A stretch of DNA of 64,000 nucleotides from Bacteroidota bacterium (GCA_016185125.1 JACPOC010000015.1:79884-143883); one strand, 5' to 3'. Counted from the first letter of the stretch, positions 27,085 to 35,976 are shown. Program-made: numbers and translations. The notes: a model not told the origin generated them from the letters alone.

Positions 27085-27522
27085 TTACTTCAAATTTTCA
27101 AGATCATCTAAATCGCGTAATCGTCCGGACTCTTTTTTATTTTTAATTAGATCTTGATAACCGATAAAACTTACATGAAGTTCATCTATTTCTACTTCTT
27201 TTCTGTTTTTATAACATTCGTTAAAAGAAACACCGTCAATATTAGTGAGAAGGTCGATTCTCAATGGAGGATAACCTAATTGAACAACATTTCCCTCCTT
27301 GGTGAAATCTGCAACGGTTAAACCAAAAGAAGAAAAGCCAAATTCATCAAGGCATTTTACTATAATTTGAGCGTTAGTAACGGTAGGGTTTAACCAAATA
27401 TCTAAATCACCGGTATATCTCGGATGCCCGTGTATACCAACAGCATAACCTCCAACAATAAGGTACTCCGCTTTATTTTTGATTAATAACCCTACAAACT
27501 CTTTGAAATCCTGGCTCAACAT
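27085..27522 (-). CDS. MNT-type nucleotidyltransferase (possible antitoxin/toxin partner)
   Basis: A 145-residue nucleotidyltransferase-fold protein. The signature is visible: YLIVGGYAVGIHGHPRYTGDLDIW, that is, the GG motif followed by the D-x-D metal pair in GDLDIW. The C-terminal part has LRIDLLTNIDGV and FIGYQDLIKNKKESGR, found in the DUF6036/AbiEii-like group. Relatives pair with small proteins or HEPN partners as toxin-antitoxin systems in which the transferase modifies tRNA or the partner. Its start overlaps the upstream small gene by 50 bases, so the two are translated together. Confidence 0.82.
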   Translation of the reverse strand: MLSQDFKEFVGLLIKNKAEYLIVGGYAVGIHGHPRYTGDLDIWLNPTVTNAQIIVKCLDEFGFSSFGLTVADFTKEGNVVQLGYPPLRIDLLTNIDGVSFNECYKNRKEVEIDELHVSFIGYQDLIKNKKESGRLRDLDDLENLK

Positions 27523-27655
27523 CTTTTATAAATCTAATGTATTGGTCTCTTAAAGTTTCGATGGCATTTAACCTTTCTTGTGGACTTTTTGTCATCCAAT
27601 ATGAAAAATCAGATTGCTTTTCTTTTAGAGATGTTATTTTAACCACCTTGTCCAT
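27473..27655 (-). CDS. Small partner protein of the nucleotidyltransferase
   Basis: A 60-residue charged helical protein (MDKVVKITSLKEKQSDFSYW, then MTKSPQERLNAIETLRDQYI) with no domain I can name. The ATG at 27655 is chosen over a TTG two codons upstream because a full promoter places the transcript start almost on that ATG. It overlaps the nucleotidyltransferase gene by 50 bases in another frame. Genes of this size and layout precede nucleotidyltransferases in many Bacteroidota, which suggests a two-component toxin-antitoxin or modification module, but which partner is toxic cannot be told. Confidence 0.72.
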   Translation of the reverse strand: MDKVVKITSLKEKQSDFSYWMTKSPQERLNAIETLRDQYIRFIKDVEPGFQRVCRVINQK

Positions 27656-27658
27656 ATT

Positions 27659-27689
27659 CAAAGATAATGATAATTTAGGTATGGGTCAA
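27659..27689 (-). promoter_or_regulatory. Promoter of the nucleotidyltransferase pair
   Basis: Minus strand TTG (27689-27687), 20 bases, TATCTTTG (27666-27659): a full consensus match. The G of the -7 element is only four bases from ATG 27655, so the mRNA is predicted to be leaderless or nearly so. Confidence 0.75.
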
Positions 27690-27705
27690 TTCGTATTCAT
27701 TCAAT

Positions 27706-27864
27706 TTAATAATGCGGCGGATTTAATATTTTTAATACATATTTATCTTCTCTGGATAGAATATGAACATTCAGATCGCGGATGGTAATGGGTTTCTTTT
27801 TGCCGAATTTATGAATGTTTGAATAGGAAATTCTAAAACCCTCAAAAACAATAATGTATTTCAT
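27706..27864 (-). CDS. Possible small gene of 52 codons
   Basis: A minus-strand frame from ATG 27864 to TAA 27706 encodes a 52-residue basic protein (starts MKYIIVFEGFRISYSNIHKF, includes KKKPITIRDLNVHILSREDK). The composition is protein-like, with few rare codons, but no domain is recognised. It sits between the rny terminator and the promoter of the nucleotidyltransferase pair, with no promoter of its own that I can see. It could be a remnant of a longer gene. Confidence 0.35.
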   Translation of the reverse strand: MKYIIVFEGFRISYSNIHKFGKKKPITIRDLNVHILSREDKYVLKILNPPHY

Positions 27865-27880
27865 GTATTAAGAGTTTATA

Positions 27881-27901
27881 AAAAAACCGGATTTCTCCGG
27901 T
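27881..27901 (-). terminator. Intrinsic terminator of rny
   Basis: Minus strand stem ACCGGA / TCCGGT with a GAAA loop, followed by six T (complement of 27881-27886). It lies about 90 bases after the rny stop codon. Confidence 0.85.
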
Positions 27902-27989
27902 CTTAAAAGCTTATAAAAATATTAATATAAGCTGGATATTTTTCTTAAAAAAAGATCGCTTCGTCATTCTTCCTCGCAAAGACAAAAAT

Positions 27990-29540
27990 TTACTTCGCAA
28001 AGCCTGTAGCCCTGGTTTCTCTTATCACCGTTACTTTTACCTGGCCGGGATAGGTCATTTCGGTTTGTATACGCTGCGATATTTCAAAAGCCAGTTGTTC
28101 TGCTCTTCCATCGGTAACTTTGTCGCTGGCAACAATTACGCGCAATTCTCTTCCTGCCTGAATAGCATAGGTTTTTTCTACACCATCGTAACTCATGGCC
28201 AAAGCTTCCAGATCCTTTAAGCGTTTCATGTATTGCTCAGAGATCTCACGGCGTGCACCCGGACGAGCACCGCTAATGGCATCACACACCTGAATGATTG
28301 GCGAGTACAAAGAGGTCATTTCAATTTCATCGTGGTGGGCTCCAATGGCGTTGCATACTTCTGGTTTCTCCTTGTACTTTTCTGCCAGTTTCATGCCTAA
28401 TAAAGCGTGTGGTAATTCCGGTTCATCTTCCGGAACTTTTCCAATATCGTGTAATAGACCGGCGCGCTTTGCAACCTTAGGATTTAATCCCATTTCGCTG
28501 GCCATAATACCACAAAGGTTGGCTACTTCGCGGCTGTGCTGTAGTAAATTTTGTCCGTAAGAAGAACGGTATTTCATTCGTCCCACCATGCGAATCAGTT
28601 CGGGATGCAGACCGTGAATTCCAAGATCAATACAGGTTCTTTTTCCTGTTTCAATGATCTCTTCCTCAATCATTTTTTTAGTTTTTTCAACCACTTCTTC
28701 AATGCGCGCTGGGTGAATGCGGCCGTCTGTTACTAGCTGATGTAATGCTAAACGACAAATTTCGCGGCGGATAGAATCAAAGCAACTTAAGGTAATGGCA
28801 TCAGGCGTATCATCCACAATAATTTCAACGCCTGTTGCGGCTTCAATGGCCCTGATGTTACGGCCTTCTCTTCCAATAATTCTTCCTTTGGTTTCATCGC
28901 CTTCTATGTGAAAAACAGAAACTGAATTTTCAATAGCGGTTTCAGTGGCCACGCGTTGTATGGTTTGAATTACAATTTTCTTGGCTTCTTTATTGGCGGA
29001 GATCTTTGCCTCATCCATAATATCTTTTATGTAACCCATGGCTTGGGTCTTCGCTTCATTTTTAATGGATTCCACTAACTGAAGTTTGGCATCTTCGGCT
29101 TTTAATCCGCTTATTTTTTCAAGCATTTCTACTTGTTTGCGATGGCCTTTTTCTACTTCTTCGTGGCGTTGCTTATAAATTTCTATTTGTTGAGCAGCCT
29201 GGCTTTTAATGTTTTCGGCTTCTTTATTTTTATGATTTAAGTCTTCAATTTTTTTATTAAGATCGCCTTCTTTTTGCTTTAACTTATTTTCTGTTTGAGC
29301 GATCAAATTGTTTTTTTCTTGAATACTTTTATCGTGTTCTGATTTTAGCTGAAGAAATTTTTCTTTTGCCTGAAGTATTTTTTCTTGTTTGGTGGCCTCG
29401 GCTTTTACTTCGGCTTCTTTAATTAAATTGTCTTTTTCTTTTTGCGCGGTGGCATTTAATTTGCTTCCGGCGATTAAAAATCCTGCAATCACACCCAAAA
29501 TAAGGGCGGCGGCAACAAAGGTAATTGTTAATATATCCAT
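27990..29540 (-). CDS. rny: Ribonuclease Y
   Basis: A 516-residue membrane-bound endoribonuclease that starts mRNA decay. Domain order: N-terminal membrane helix ([22 protein letters not shown]), a long charged coiled coil (~30-195), a KH domain with [21 protein letters not shown], and an HD domain with the metal motif [10 protein letters not shown] and GAHHDEIE. Length is normal for RNase Y. It is the last gene of a cluster with a coiled-coil gene and zapA; a hairpin with a T-run lies between zapA and rny, so part of its expression may need a separate promoter. Confidence 0.96.
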   Translation of the reverse strand: MDILTITFVAAALILGVIAGFLIAGSKLNATAQKEKDNLIKEAEVKAEATKQEKILQAKEKFLQLKSEHDKSIQEKNNLIAQTENKLKQKEGDLNKKIEDLNHKNKEAENIKSQAAQQIEIYKQRHEEVEKGHRKQVEMLEKISGLKAEDAKLQLVESIKNEAKTQAMGYIKDIMDEAKISANKEAKKIVIQTIQRVATETAIENSVSVFHIEGDETKGRIIGREGRNIRAIEAATGVEIIVDDTPDAITLSCFDSIRREICRLALHQLVTDGRIHPARIEEVVEKTKKMIEEEIIETGKRTCIDLGIHGLHPELIRMVGRMKYRSSYGQNLLQHSREVANLCGIMASEMGLNPKVAKRAGLLHDIGKVPEDEPELPHALLGMKLAEKYKEKPEVCNAIGAHHDEIEMTSLYSPIIQVCDAISGARPGARREISEQYMKRLKDLEALAMSYDGVEKTYAIQAGRELRVIVASDKVTDGRAEQLAFEISQRIQTEMTYPGQVKVTVIRETRATGFAK

Positions 29541-29581
29541 TTTTAAAATTGTTAAAGCTGCCTTAACGGCAACCGGTTAAT

Positions 29582-29631
29582 AAAAAAACGCACAAACATA
29601 TAACGGTGTGCGCCGTAATAGATTTGTGCGT
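29582..29631 (-). terminator. Hairpin with T-run downstream of zapA
   Basis: Stem ACGCACAAA / TTTGTGCGT (29588-29596 with 29623-29631) and a run of seven T on the minus strand (29588-29582). It would end the zapA transcript or the candidate RNA above before rny. Confidence 0.75.
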
Positions 29632-29690
29632 GATACGATAACAATTGAAATGCAAATTAATGGTTCGGCTAATGCTCACCACAAGTTTTG
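29582..29690 (-). ncRNA. Structured RNA between zapA and rny (6S-like candidate)
   Basis: The 150-bp gap between zapA and rny transcribes, on the minus strand, a segment ending in a 9-bp stem ACGCACAAA / TTTGTGCGT (29631-29582 side) with an inner ACGG/CCGT stem, followed by seven T. In many bacteria 6S RNA is encoded just after zapA, and a 6S-Flavo family is known in Bacteroidota; gene order is the main support here. It may instead be only the zapA terminator. The boundaries are approximate. Confidence 0.45.
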
Positions 29691-29999
29691 CTAATCCTTA
29701 ATATTGTTAATGTTTTGGATATGTTCTTTTAACATTTCCTCAACACCGGCAAACAGTTGTTTTAATGTGCTTAATTCCTTCTCCGCAGTGTTAGCCTGTT
29801 TATAGAGCTGTGATACAACCTGCAGCATCACCATAGTTAACACATCCTTCTTATCTTTAATTGCGTAAGTTTTTTCAAACTCGGCAATTTTAGTATTTAT
29901 TAAGTTAACAGCCTCTTTAATATTTTGTTCGTCGACCGCATCCACTTTTAGGGGGAAGATGCCTCCTGCTATTTCAACTTTTATGTTTACTTCGCTCAT
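29691..29999 (-). CDS. zapA: Cell division protein ZapA
   Basis: A 102-residue ZapA-family protein: N-terminal beta-hairpin IKVEIAGGIFPLKVD, then the helix region with QNIKEAVNLINTKIAEFEKTYAIKDKKDVLTM, and a C-terminal coiled coil ending HIQNINNIKD. ZapA binds FtsZ and stabilises the Z-ring. It follows the large coiled-coil gene after 18 bases on the same strand and is followed by a structured RNA and rny. The order coiled-coil protein, zapA, rny supports the assignment. Confidence 0.9.
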   Translation of the reverse strand: MSEVNIKVEIAGGIFPLKVDAVDEQNIKEAVNLINTKIAEFEKTYAIKDKKDVLTMVMLQVVSQLYKQANTAEKELSTLKQLFAGVEEMLKEHIQNINNIKD

Positions 30000-30017
30000 T
30001 TAAAGAGGGCGTTAAAA

Positions 30018-32384
30018 TTAAGCACCTAACAACGCTATGCACTTATCAATTTCACGCACCAAATCGTTTATTTGTGATTTCATTTGGGACTTTTCCGGAG
30101 TTCCGCCTGAATTCGAGCCTAAAATAACATTTTTGCGGTGATTATTCAAACTTGTTACGTCAATACTCTGACTATCAATGTTTTGCGATAATCCACTAAT
30201 TACGTTATTCATTTTTATGAGCTGATTACCCATTTGTTCCTTTTCGTTTAACAATGCCAAACGTTCATCATTTAACACATCAATTTGTTTAAATAAACGA
30301 TCGATATAAGCATCCTGTTCCTGCAAATGAGAAGATTGTGCCATTGTTTGCAATTCGGTTTCGTAATTTCCTATTTTAGAATTCAACTCCGCAACATTCA
30401 AATTTAATTCTGTAACAGTATTTTGCAGAAGATTAATTTCAGATAACAAGGCATGTTTTTCGGAAGAAAGCGAATCGTAATTGTGCTGTAAAGCGGATAA
30501 TTGTTCGCCTGTTTGTGAAGAACTTTCAAATTGATTTTTAACACTGTCAAGTTCAGATTTCAATAAACTGATTTCAGTTTCAAGCGCCGCGTTGTTGCCT
30601 TGAATGTTTGTGATTTCAAAGTTTTTAGCGTTTAATGTTTCTTTTAATGCTTCGGCACGGGCAATGCTTTGAGAGTTTATTTCGTTTAATTCAGATTTTA
30701 ATAAAATGATCTCCGCTTCCTGAGCTTCTACTTTATCCTGCGCAAGATCAATTTCATTAATCAAGTTAGTGTTTTCTGCAAGCAATTTTTGAAACTCAAC
30801 TTCCTGACTTTGAAATAAAAGTTTTTTAGAAGACTCCAGTTCGTTTCTGTAGGTTTCAAAGCTTTGATCTTTATCTGATAAATTTGCCTGGAGGTTATTA
30901 ATCTGTGCGTGTAAATGTTGGATGCTTTCTGATGCGCTCTCCAATTCCGAAGTTTTCGCTTCCAGTTCAAGTTCGGTTTCACTTAAAGCATTGGAAGTAT
31001 TTTCTAATAAAGAACCAAAATTTTGTAATTCTGAATTAAGATTTTCGATTCGCGAATTTAATTCGTTAACCTGTTCGCTCGAAGATAAAGAAGAAGCATG
31101 CTTGAAATTTTCAAATTCAGAAGTTATATTTAGAAGTTTTTCAGTTTCTGCATTTAAAAGAGATTCAAGATGACTGATTTGACCATTAAGAATTTCGAGC
31201 TGTGAATTTTGGCCATCGATATGATAAACTAATTCACGTATTTTGGTGTGGCTATGATCGTTCTCTAATTGCGCTTTGCTGATCTCATCCGTTAATTTTG
31301 AATTTTGTGAGTTAGAGTGAATTAGAATATTAGATAATTTATCTTCGTAACTTTGCGTGATTTGCTCCACCAATAAAGTATTTCCCGAAGTAAGTTCGTT
31401 AATTACAGCTTCATGAGTAGATTTTAATTCGTTGATTTGATTGTTGAAAGAGATGCTTAATTCTTCGTTAGATGAAGAAGAATTGCTTTTTAAAGATTCA
31501 ATCTGCGATTCGTAACCGGCAATTAATTGTTGTTCTTTATTTGCAAACTCAGTAGTTACCGCTTCCAGCTTCCAATTAAAATTAGCGGTTAAAGTTGTAT
31601 GTTGTTCTTCGAGTTGATTTTTTAAAGAAGAAATTTCATTTTCGTAAGAGTATTTTAAAGCGTCAATTTTATTCGTATAATTTTCCTCTAAACTTGAAAT
31701 TGCTTCAGCACGGGATTGTGTAAGATTAAAAATTTCAGATTGACTACCTAAACTCAGGTTTTGAATTCTGCTTTCGTAATCGTTCTTTAAAAAAGTAATT
31801 TCCTGATCGTGAGAATTTTTCAAATCCCTTAATTCGTCCCTGAACCCCATGGTTAAGGATTGCTCTCTATCAGCCAAACTGGTAGTTAATTCGTTTACAC
31901 GGTTTTCGAATTCTTCTTTTAAACCCGCCTCTTTATAAGAGGTGTTGGAGCGAAGATCGTTTATTTGAAGAATATATTCTTGCTTAACAGTTTCAAGTTC
32001 AATGGCCGAAGCAGTTTTAATGGATTCAATTTTTTGTTCATATACAGCCGCAATTGAATTTAATTCATTCTTAAGAGAATCAATTTCGCTTAAACGCGCA
32101 TCTATTTCTTCTTGTTTAGTATGTAATTGATCTTTAATCGTTCCGCGTAACTCTCTGAAAGAAGCTAACTCGGCTTTATAATTGGTATTATCGCGCTCCA
32201 TTACCGAAAGTTTTGTGTTCAAAACTTCAATAGTAACCTGTAGTCTTTTGCAATCTTCATCGCGCAAAATAAGTTGATTACGGTAATCGCTTAACGAACG
32301 TTTAAGTTCATTAAATTCCTTACGCAAGGTTATATCACTATCTAAAACCTGTTGTAATTCTGTTTTTAAGCTTTCAGTATTCAT
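30018..32384 (-). CDS. Giant ZapB-like coiled-coil protein upstream of zapA
   Basis: A 788-residue protein that is almost entirely coiled coil, rich in Glu, Leu, Ser, Asn and Lys. ATG 32384 is preferred over an upstream in-frame ATG because the latter adds a basic stretch outside the repeat pattern. Its middle holds repeated motifs of the type SYENEISSLKN, GYESQIESLKS, DYESRIQNLS. Its C-terminus (INDLVREIDKCIALLGA) resembles the end of the ~100-residue ZapB-like proteins that usually precede zapA in Bacteroidota; here the coiled coil is several times longer. It lies 18 bases upstream of zapA, so a role in Z-ring or chromosome organisation is likely. No other domain is visible. Confidence 0.75.
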   Translation of the reverse strand: MNTESLKTELQQVLDSDITLRKEFNELKRSLSDYRNQLILRDEDCKRLQVTIEVLNTKLSVMERDNTNYKAELASFRELRGTIKDQLHTKQEEIDARLSEIDSLKNELNSIAAVYEQKIESIKTASAIELETVKQEYILQINDLRSNTSYKEAGLKEEFENRVNELTTSLADREQSLTMGFRDELRDLKNSHDQEITFLKNDYESRIQNLSLGSQSEIFNLTQSRAEAISSLEENYTNKIDALKYSYENEISSLKNQLEEQHTTLTANFNWKLEAVTTEFANKEQQLIAGYESQIESLKSNSSSSNEELSISFNNQINELKSTHEAVINELTSGNTLLVEQITQSYEDKLSNILIHSNSQNSKLTDEISKAQLENDHSHTKIRELVYHIDGQNSQLEILNGQISHLESLLNAETEKLLNITSEFENFKHASSLSSSEQVNELNSRIENLNSELQNFGSLLENTSNALSETELELEAKTSELESASESIQHLHAQINNLQANLSDKDQSFETYRNELESSKKLLFQSQEVEFQKLLAENTNLINEIDLAQDKVEAQEAEIILLKSELNEINSQSIARAEALKETLNAKNFEITNIQGNNAALETEISLLKSELDSVKNQFESSSQTGEQLSALQHNYDSLSSEKHALLSEINLLQNTVTELNLNVAELNSKIGNYETELQTMAQSSHLQEQDAYIDRLFKQIDVLNDERLALLNEKEQMGNQLIKMNNVISGLSQNIDSQSIDVTSLNNHRKNVILGSNSGGTPEKSQMKSQINDLVREIDKCIALLGA

Positions 32385-32909
32385 AGAAACGTTTTTGTTT
32401 TTTATAAAAATACTTACTTGTATCTTTGCAAAAACCTGCAAGCCTGTTAATCAGTAAACACCGTAATGTTAATTACATAAATGGTTATTAAGATGCGTTT
32501 GTTAATTACATAAACGAGATTTTTTCTATAAAGAATTTCCTTTTTTATGAAAAGTCAGGTATAGAAAGTAAAAACTTTAATGCTTGTTTTAAAAGCTTAT
32601 AACAAAAAATAAAACTTATAGGACTTCAAAAAACTTTGAAATTAAAAGAATTTGTTTTAGAGATTTATGCGTTTAATTGTTGATTCGGCTTCTGATGTAA
32701 ACGGTTAAAACTAAGGTTAAACGGTAAGCAAATCTTTATACATACTTTATTTTAACAAATATTTAACTTCAATTAAAAATAATTTAACATTTTTGAAACT
32801 TTTTAGTGTTAAACTCGTTATAATGGTTAATTAAAATTTTAGAATGATGGTTTTTTTGTACTTTTGCCTTCCAAAATTTCAAAATTTTACACAAAATTAA
32901 TTTTAAAGC
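32385..32909. other. 525-bp AT-rich divergent intergenic region
   Basis: Between the coiled-coil gene and rpoD. It holds a direct repeat GTTAATTACATAAA at 32468-32481 and 32501-32514 (33 bases apart), a perfect plus-strand TATCTTTG at 32421-32428 and a weak hairpin CGTTT/AAACG with a T-run ending near 32525 (see findings), and the rpoD -7 element. From ~32530 to 32850 I see only AT-rich sequence and no ORF. Confidence 0.6.
32859..32866 (+). promoter_or_regulatory. -7 element of rpoD
   Basis: TACTTTTG, a perfect TAnnTTTG match, 43 bases before the rpoD ATG. No TTG is found at the usual -33 distance. Confidence 0.6.
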
Positions 32910-33773
32910 ATGAGACAGCTAAAAATTACCAAATCGATAACCAATCGCGAAAGTGCATCATTAGATAAATACTTGCAAGAGATTGGCCGCGAAGAACTTA
33001 TAACGGCAGAAGAAGAGGTAGTTTTAGCCAAAAAAATTAAGGAAGGAAGTCAGCAGGCGCTTGAAAAGTTAACCCGTGCTAACCTGCGTTTTGTGGTTTC
33101 AGTAGCTAAGCAATATCAAAATCAGGGTTTAAGTTTACCCGATCTTATCAATGAAGGAAATTTAGGTTTAATTAAAGCGGCTCGGCGTTTTGATGAAACC
33201 CGAGGTTTTAAATTTATTTCGTATGCTGTTTGGTGGATTCGTCAGAGCATCCTTCAGGCATTAGCCGAACAAAGTCGTATTGTGCGTTTGCCTTTAAATC
33301 AGGTGGGTTCATTAAATAAAATAAACAAAGCCTACAGTAAATTAGAGCAGGAATTTGAGCGCGAGCCAAGTGCCGAAGAATTAGCAGATCTGTTAGATCT
33401 TCCTATTGATAAAGTGAGCGATACCATGAAAGTGAGCGGACGCCATGTAAGTATGGATGCGCCTTTTGCCAATGGCGAAGAAAGCAGCTTGTTGGATGTA
33501 TTGGTAAATCTTGATTCGCCAAAAGCGGATAGCGGATTGATGATGGAAAGTTTAAGCCGTGAAATTGACCGCGCTTTAAGCACCTTAACAGAAAGAGAGC
33601 GCGATGTGGTTAAATTGTTTTTTGGAATAGGCTTAAATCATGGATTAACATTGGAAGAGATAGGAGATAAATTTGATCTTACCAGAGAACGCGTTCGTCA
33701 AATAAAAGAAAAAGCAATTCGCAGATTACGCCACAGCAGCAGAAGTAAACTATTACAGCAGTATTTGGGTTAA
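32910..33773 (+). CDS. rpoD: Primary RNA polymerase sigma factor (short Bacteroidota type)
   Basis: A 287-residue sigma-70 of the Bacteroidota primary type, which lacks region 1.1. Region 1.2 is [20 protein letters not shown]; region 2 includes the core-binding [18 protein letters not shown] and the -10 binding [19 protein letters not shown]; region 3 and region 4.2 follow, with the helix-turn-helix [20 protein letters not shown]. It directs transcription from the TAnnTTTG promoters seen in this window. It is monocistronic with its own -7 element and a terminator. Length matches the family. Confidence 0.96.
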   Translation: MRQLKITKSITNRESASLDKYLQEIGREELITAEEEVVLAKKIKEGSQQALEKLTRANLRFVVSVAKQYQNQGLSLPDLINEGNLGLIKAARRFDETRGFKFISYAVWWIRQSILQALAEQSRIVRLPLNQVGSLNKINKAYSKLEQEFEREPSAEELADLLDLPIDKVSDTMKVSGRHVSMDAPFANGEESSLLDVLVNLDSPKADSGLMMESLSREIDRALSTLTERERDVVKLFFGIGLNHGLTLEEIGDKFDLTRERVRQIKEKAIRRLRHSSRSKLLQQYLG

Positions 33774-33790
33774 AATAATTTCTAAATTCA

Positions 33791-33827
33791 AAAGTCCTTG
33801 TTCAAACAGAATAAGGACTTTTTTTTT
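33791..33827 (+). terminator. Intrinsic terminator of rpoD
   Basis: A 9-bp stem AAAGTCCTT / AAGGACTTT followed by a run of T (33819-33827), 17 bases past the rpoD stop. Confidence 0.9.
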
Positions 33828-33877
33828 GATTAAAAAATTAAAATGGACTCATAAAAAAATAATTACCTTCGCTAAAA

Positions 33878-34837
33878 ATGAATAGTACACTTCTCAAAAA
33901 AATAATAGCCATTCTTCTTTCTATGGGATTAGGTCTTGTTTTTTTATATTCCGCAAACACAAAGCTTTATCCCGTTATTGAAACCTTTGAATTTACTTTT
34001 GTGGATATTGGAATTGCCAACTGGTACTCAGCACCTGTTATTGCCCGTTTATTAATAGGGCTCGAAATTTTTCTGGGAATACTTTTAATTATCAACTATC
34101 ATCTTAAAAAATTCACACTTCCTTTTACAATAGCTTTACTGGTTTTTTTTATTATTTATTTAAGCACTCAAATTGCCATAAATGGAAATAACGGTAATTG
34201 CGGTTGTTTTGGTGAGTATTTAAAAATGACGCCTTTGCAGGCCATAATTAAAAATGTAATAATGGTGTTAGTAGCATTAATTGTTTATTGTTTTTATAAT
34301 GGCTGGAAAGTAAAATACAACGCCCTCCTTATAAGTTTTACCGCGGTAACTGCCTTAAGCCTACCTTTTGTGTTTAATCCTATTGATTATTCTTATACCT
34401 CTAATAACATGGATGAAAAAGTGAATTATCCTTTGGAGTTAAATTTATTATATGAGCCCGAAGATACATCCAAGGTAGAAGTTCCAAAAATAGAATTGAG
34501 AACAGGGAAGCATGTAATTTCTTTTTTAAGTTTAACTTGCCCGCATTGCCGCATTGCCGCAAAAAAATTCAGACTTATAAAAAAGAACAATACTGAGCTA
34601 TCAATTTATTTTATTTTAAACGGCGATAAAGAAAAACTAAAAGAATTTTTAGAAGATACAAAAGCCGATAACATTCCTTATTCTTTTTGTTTGGGTAAAT
34701 CTTTTATTCAACTGGCTTCGGCTCAACTTCCAAGAATTTATTATTTGGATAACGGAATTGTAGTTAAAAAAGTTGATTATTTTGAATTGAATCAATACAA
34801 AATAGAGGAATGGATAAAAACAGCAAGTGTTGATTAA
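33878..34837 (+). CDS. MauE/DoxX-like membrane protein with thioredoxin-like tail
   Basis: A 319-residue fusion. Four to five membrane helices (residues ~8-150) carry the MauE/DoxX pattern, including GNNGNCGCFGEYLKMTPLQA, typical of the BT_3928 family. A periplasmic thioredoxin-like region (~190-319) has the redox motif CPHC in SLTCPHCRIAAKKF. MauE-type proteins are linked to disulfide chemistry and cofactor maturation at the membrane. A TACCTTCG element (33864-33871, 7 of 8 of the -7 consensus) sits just before the ATG. Monocistronic; it converges with the barrel protein gene with a 14-base gap. Confidence 0.85.
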   Translation: MNSTLLKKIIAILLSMGLGLVFLYSANTKLYPVIETFEFTFVDIGIANWYSAPVIARLLIGLEIFLGILLIINYHLKKFTLPFTIALLVFFIIYLSTQIAINGNNGNCGCFGEYLKMTPLQAIIKNVIMVLVALIVYCFYNGWKVKYNALLISFTAVTALSLPFVFNPIDYSYTSNNMDEKVNYPLELNLLYEPEDTSKVEVPKIELRTGKHVISFLSLTCPHCRIAAKKFRLIKKNNTELSIYFILNGDKEKLKEFLEDTKADNIPYSFCLGKSFIQLASAQLPRIYYLDNGIVVKKVDYFELNQYKIEEWIKTASVD

Positions 34838-34851
34838 TTATCTGTTTTTGG

Positions 34852-35550
34852 CTATTCTGAAGCCCGAGCACATTTATTCGATCTTGTTTTTATAGGGAGT
34901 TCAATTCCTATTTGAAAGTAGTTAGCCTTTTCTGTAGGAAAACCAGACAGGGTATTGTAATCCGACTTCCAATTACTGAATCCGAGTTGATAATAATAAT
35001 TAAAAAACGCGTTTAATCCGGGGCCTAATATTTTTAAGCCCGTGCTTATAGAAGATGTTTCAAGATAAATTTCCATTAGACCCGGAGTTGCGTTTTGTAA
35101 GTTGCTTAATGAAATATTTTTGTTTTCATTATAAATATTTAGCTTACTTGTAAATTGGCTAAAGGCATATCCGGCAAACGGTTGAATGAAAAGGTTATTC
35201 CCAACTTTAAATCTATAACCAATATTAACTGTATAAGCTACTGCTTGTAATTTAGCCCATTTACTTTGTGTATTCCTATGCGCGCCAATTTTAATATCGG
35301 CAGTAAAACCCGCTTTAATAAACTCCGCGCCAACCGAACTGCCATACATAGTGGTAGGCAAGGTGCTTACCCCAATTGTATTTAACGTGTTGTTTATATT
35401 AAAATTGTTTACCTGCGAATAACACGTGGATACTAACAAGTTCATTTTTAAGTAATGATTTGTTTTAGCTTTTAATGAATCGGTTTGGCTTGCACAGTTA
35501 AAGGTTGCTATAGTAGCCAAAATCATCAGATAAATTACTTTTGTTTTCAT
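34852..35550 (-). CDS. Outer membrane beta-barrel protein
   Basis: A 232-residue protein with a signal peptide (MKTKVIYLMILATIATFNCA) and a run of amphipathic beta strands with aromatic girdles (AYTVNIGYRFKVGNNLFIQPFAGYAF, ANYFQIGIELPIKT), as in OmpA-like or opacity-type barrels. Cys19 gives a possible lipobox (FNCAS), but the barrel pattern is stronger. The tail ends in a short Cys-containing stretch rather than the usual terminal aromatic residue. Ligand unknown. It lies downstream of the unknown gene pair, separated by a hairpin. Confidence 0.72.
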   Translation of the reverse strand: MKTKVIYLMILATIATFNCASQTDSLKAKTNHYLKMNLLVSTCYSQVNNFNINNTLNTIGVSTLPTTMYGSSVGAEFIKAGFTADIKIGAHRNTQSKWAKLQAVAYTVNIGYRFKVGNNLFIQPFAGYAFSQFTSKLNIYNENKNISLSNLQNATPGLMEIYLETSSISTGLKILGPGLNAFFNYYYQLGFSNWKSDYNTLSGFPTEKANYFQIGIELPIKTRSNKCARASE

Positions 35551-35567
35551 AGTTTAGTGTTTTAGTT

Positions 35568-35597
35568 AAAGAGGCTATCCTTTCCGATAGCCTCTTT
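35568..35597. terminator. Bidirectional-type hairpin between the unknown pair and the barrel gene
   Basis: A 12-bp perfect stem AAAGAGGCTATC / GATAGCCTCTTT with a 6-base loop. A long T-run follows on the plus strand and a short one on the minus strand. It lies 8 bases after the stop of the minus-strand gene at 35605. Confidence 0.75.
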
Positions 35598-35604
35598 TTT
35601 TATT

Positions 35605-35976
35605 TTAGTTATTATTCCAATATGCCTGACTATATCTTGCCACAGATAGCGTAGATAATAATTTACTTTTTGAAGTACTATCAAAATTAGATGAAATAAG
35701 TACATTTTCAAATAATATGGTAAAATTTTCGAAGGTTTCTAAACTTTTTAGTTGTCTTACAGCGTGCCAGTATATATCCAAAATTTGTTTTTCAACCACA
35801 GTTAATCTGTTAAACGTTACCATTGATTCTGTAGTAGCAGTAAAATCTTTGCTAACATTCGGCAGATATATAGTATTATAATCGTTTAAGAAAGCATTAT
35901 AACTATATATTGTGGAGGCATCCAACTTACTTAATTTATCTGTCCATTGAATAACGTAATTGTAAGTTTTGTTCAA
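35605..35976 (-). CDS. Unknown protein of the 21-bp-repeat locus, gene 2
   Basis: A 123-residue helical protein (starts MNKTYNYVIQWTDKLSKLDA). It has no signal peptide and no domain I recognise. Its start codon overlaps the stop of the upstream small gene by four bases (ATGA-type coupling), so the two are a tight operon. It ends just before a strong hairpin. The composition is rich in Ser, Thr, Asn and Tyr with no catalytic-looking motif. It may bind the partner protein or the repeat array upstream, but that is inference from position only. Confidence 0.75.
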   Translation of the reverse strand: MNKTYNYVIQWTDKLSKLDASTIYSYNAFLNDYNTIYLPNVSKDFTATTESMVTFNRLTVVEKQILDIYWHAVRQLKSLETFENFTILFENVLISSNFDSTSKSKLLSTLSVARYSQAYWNNN

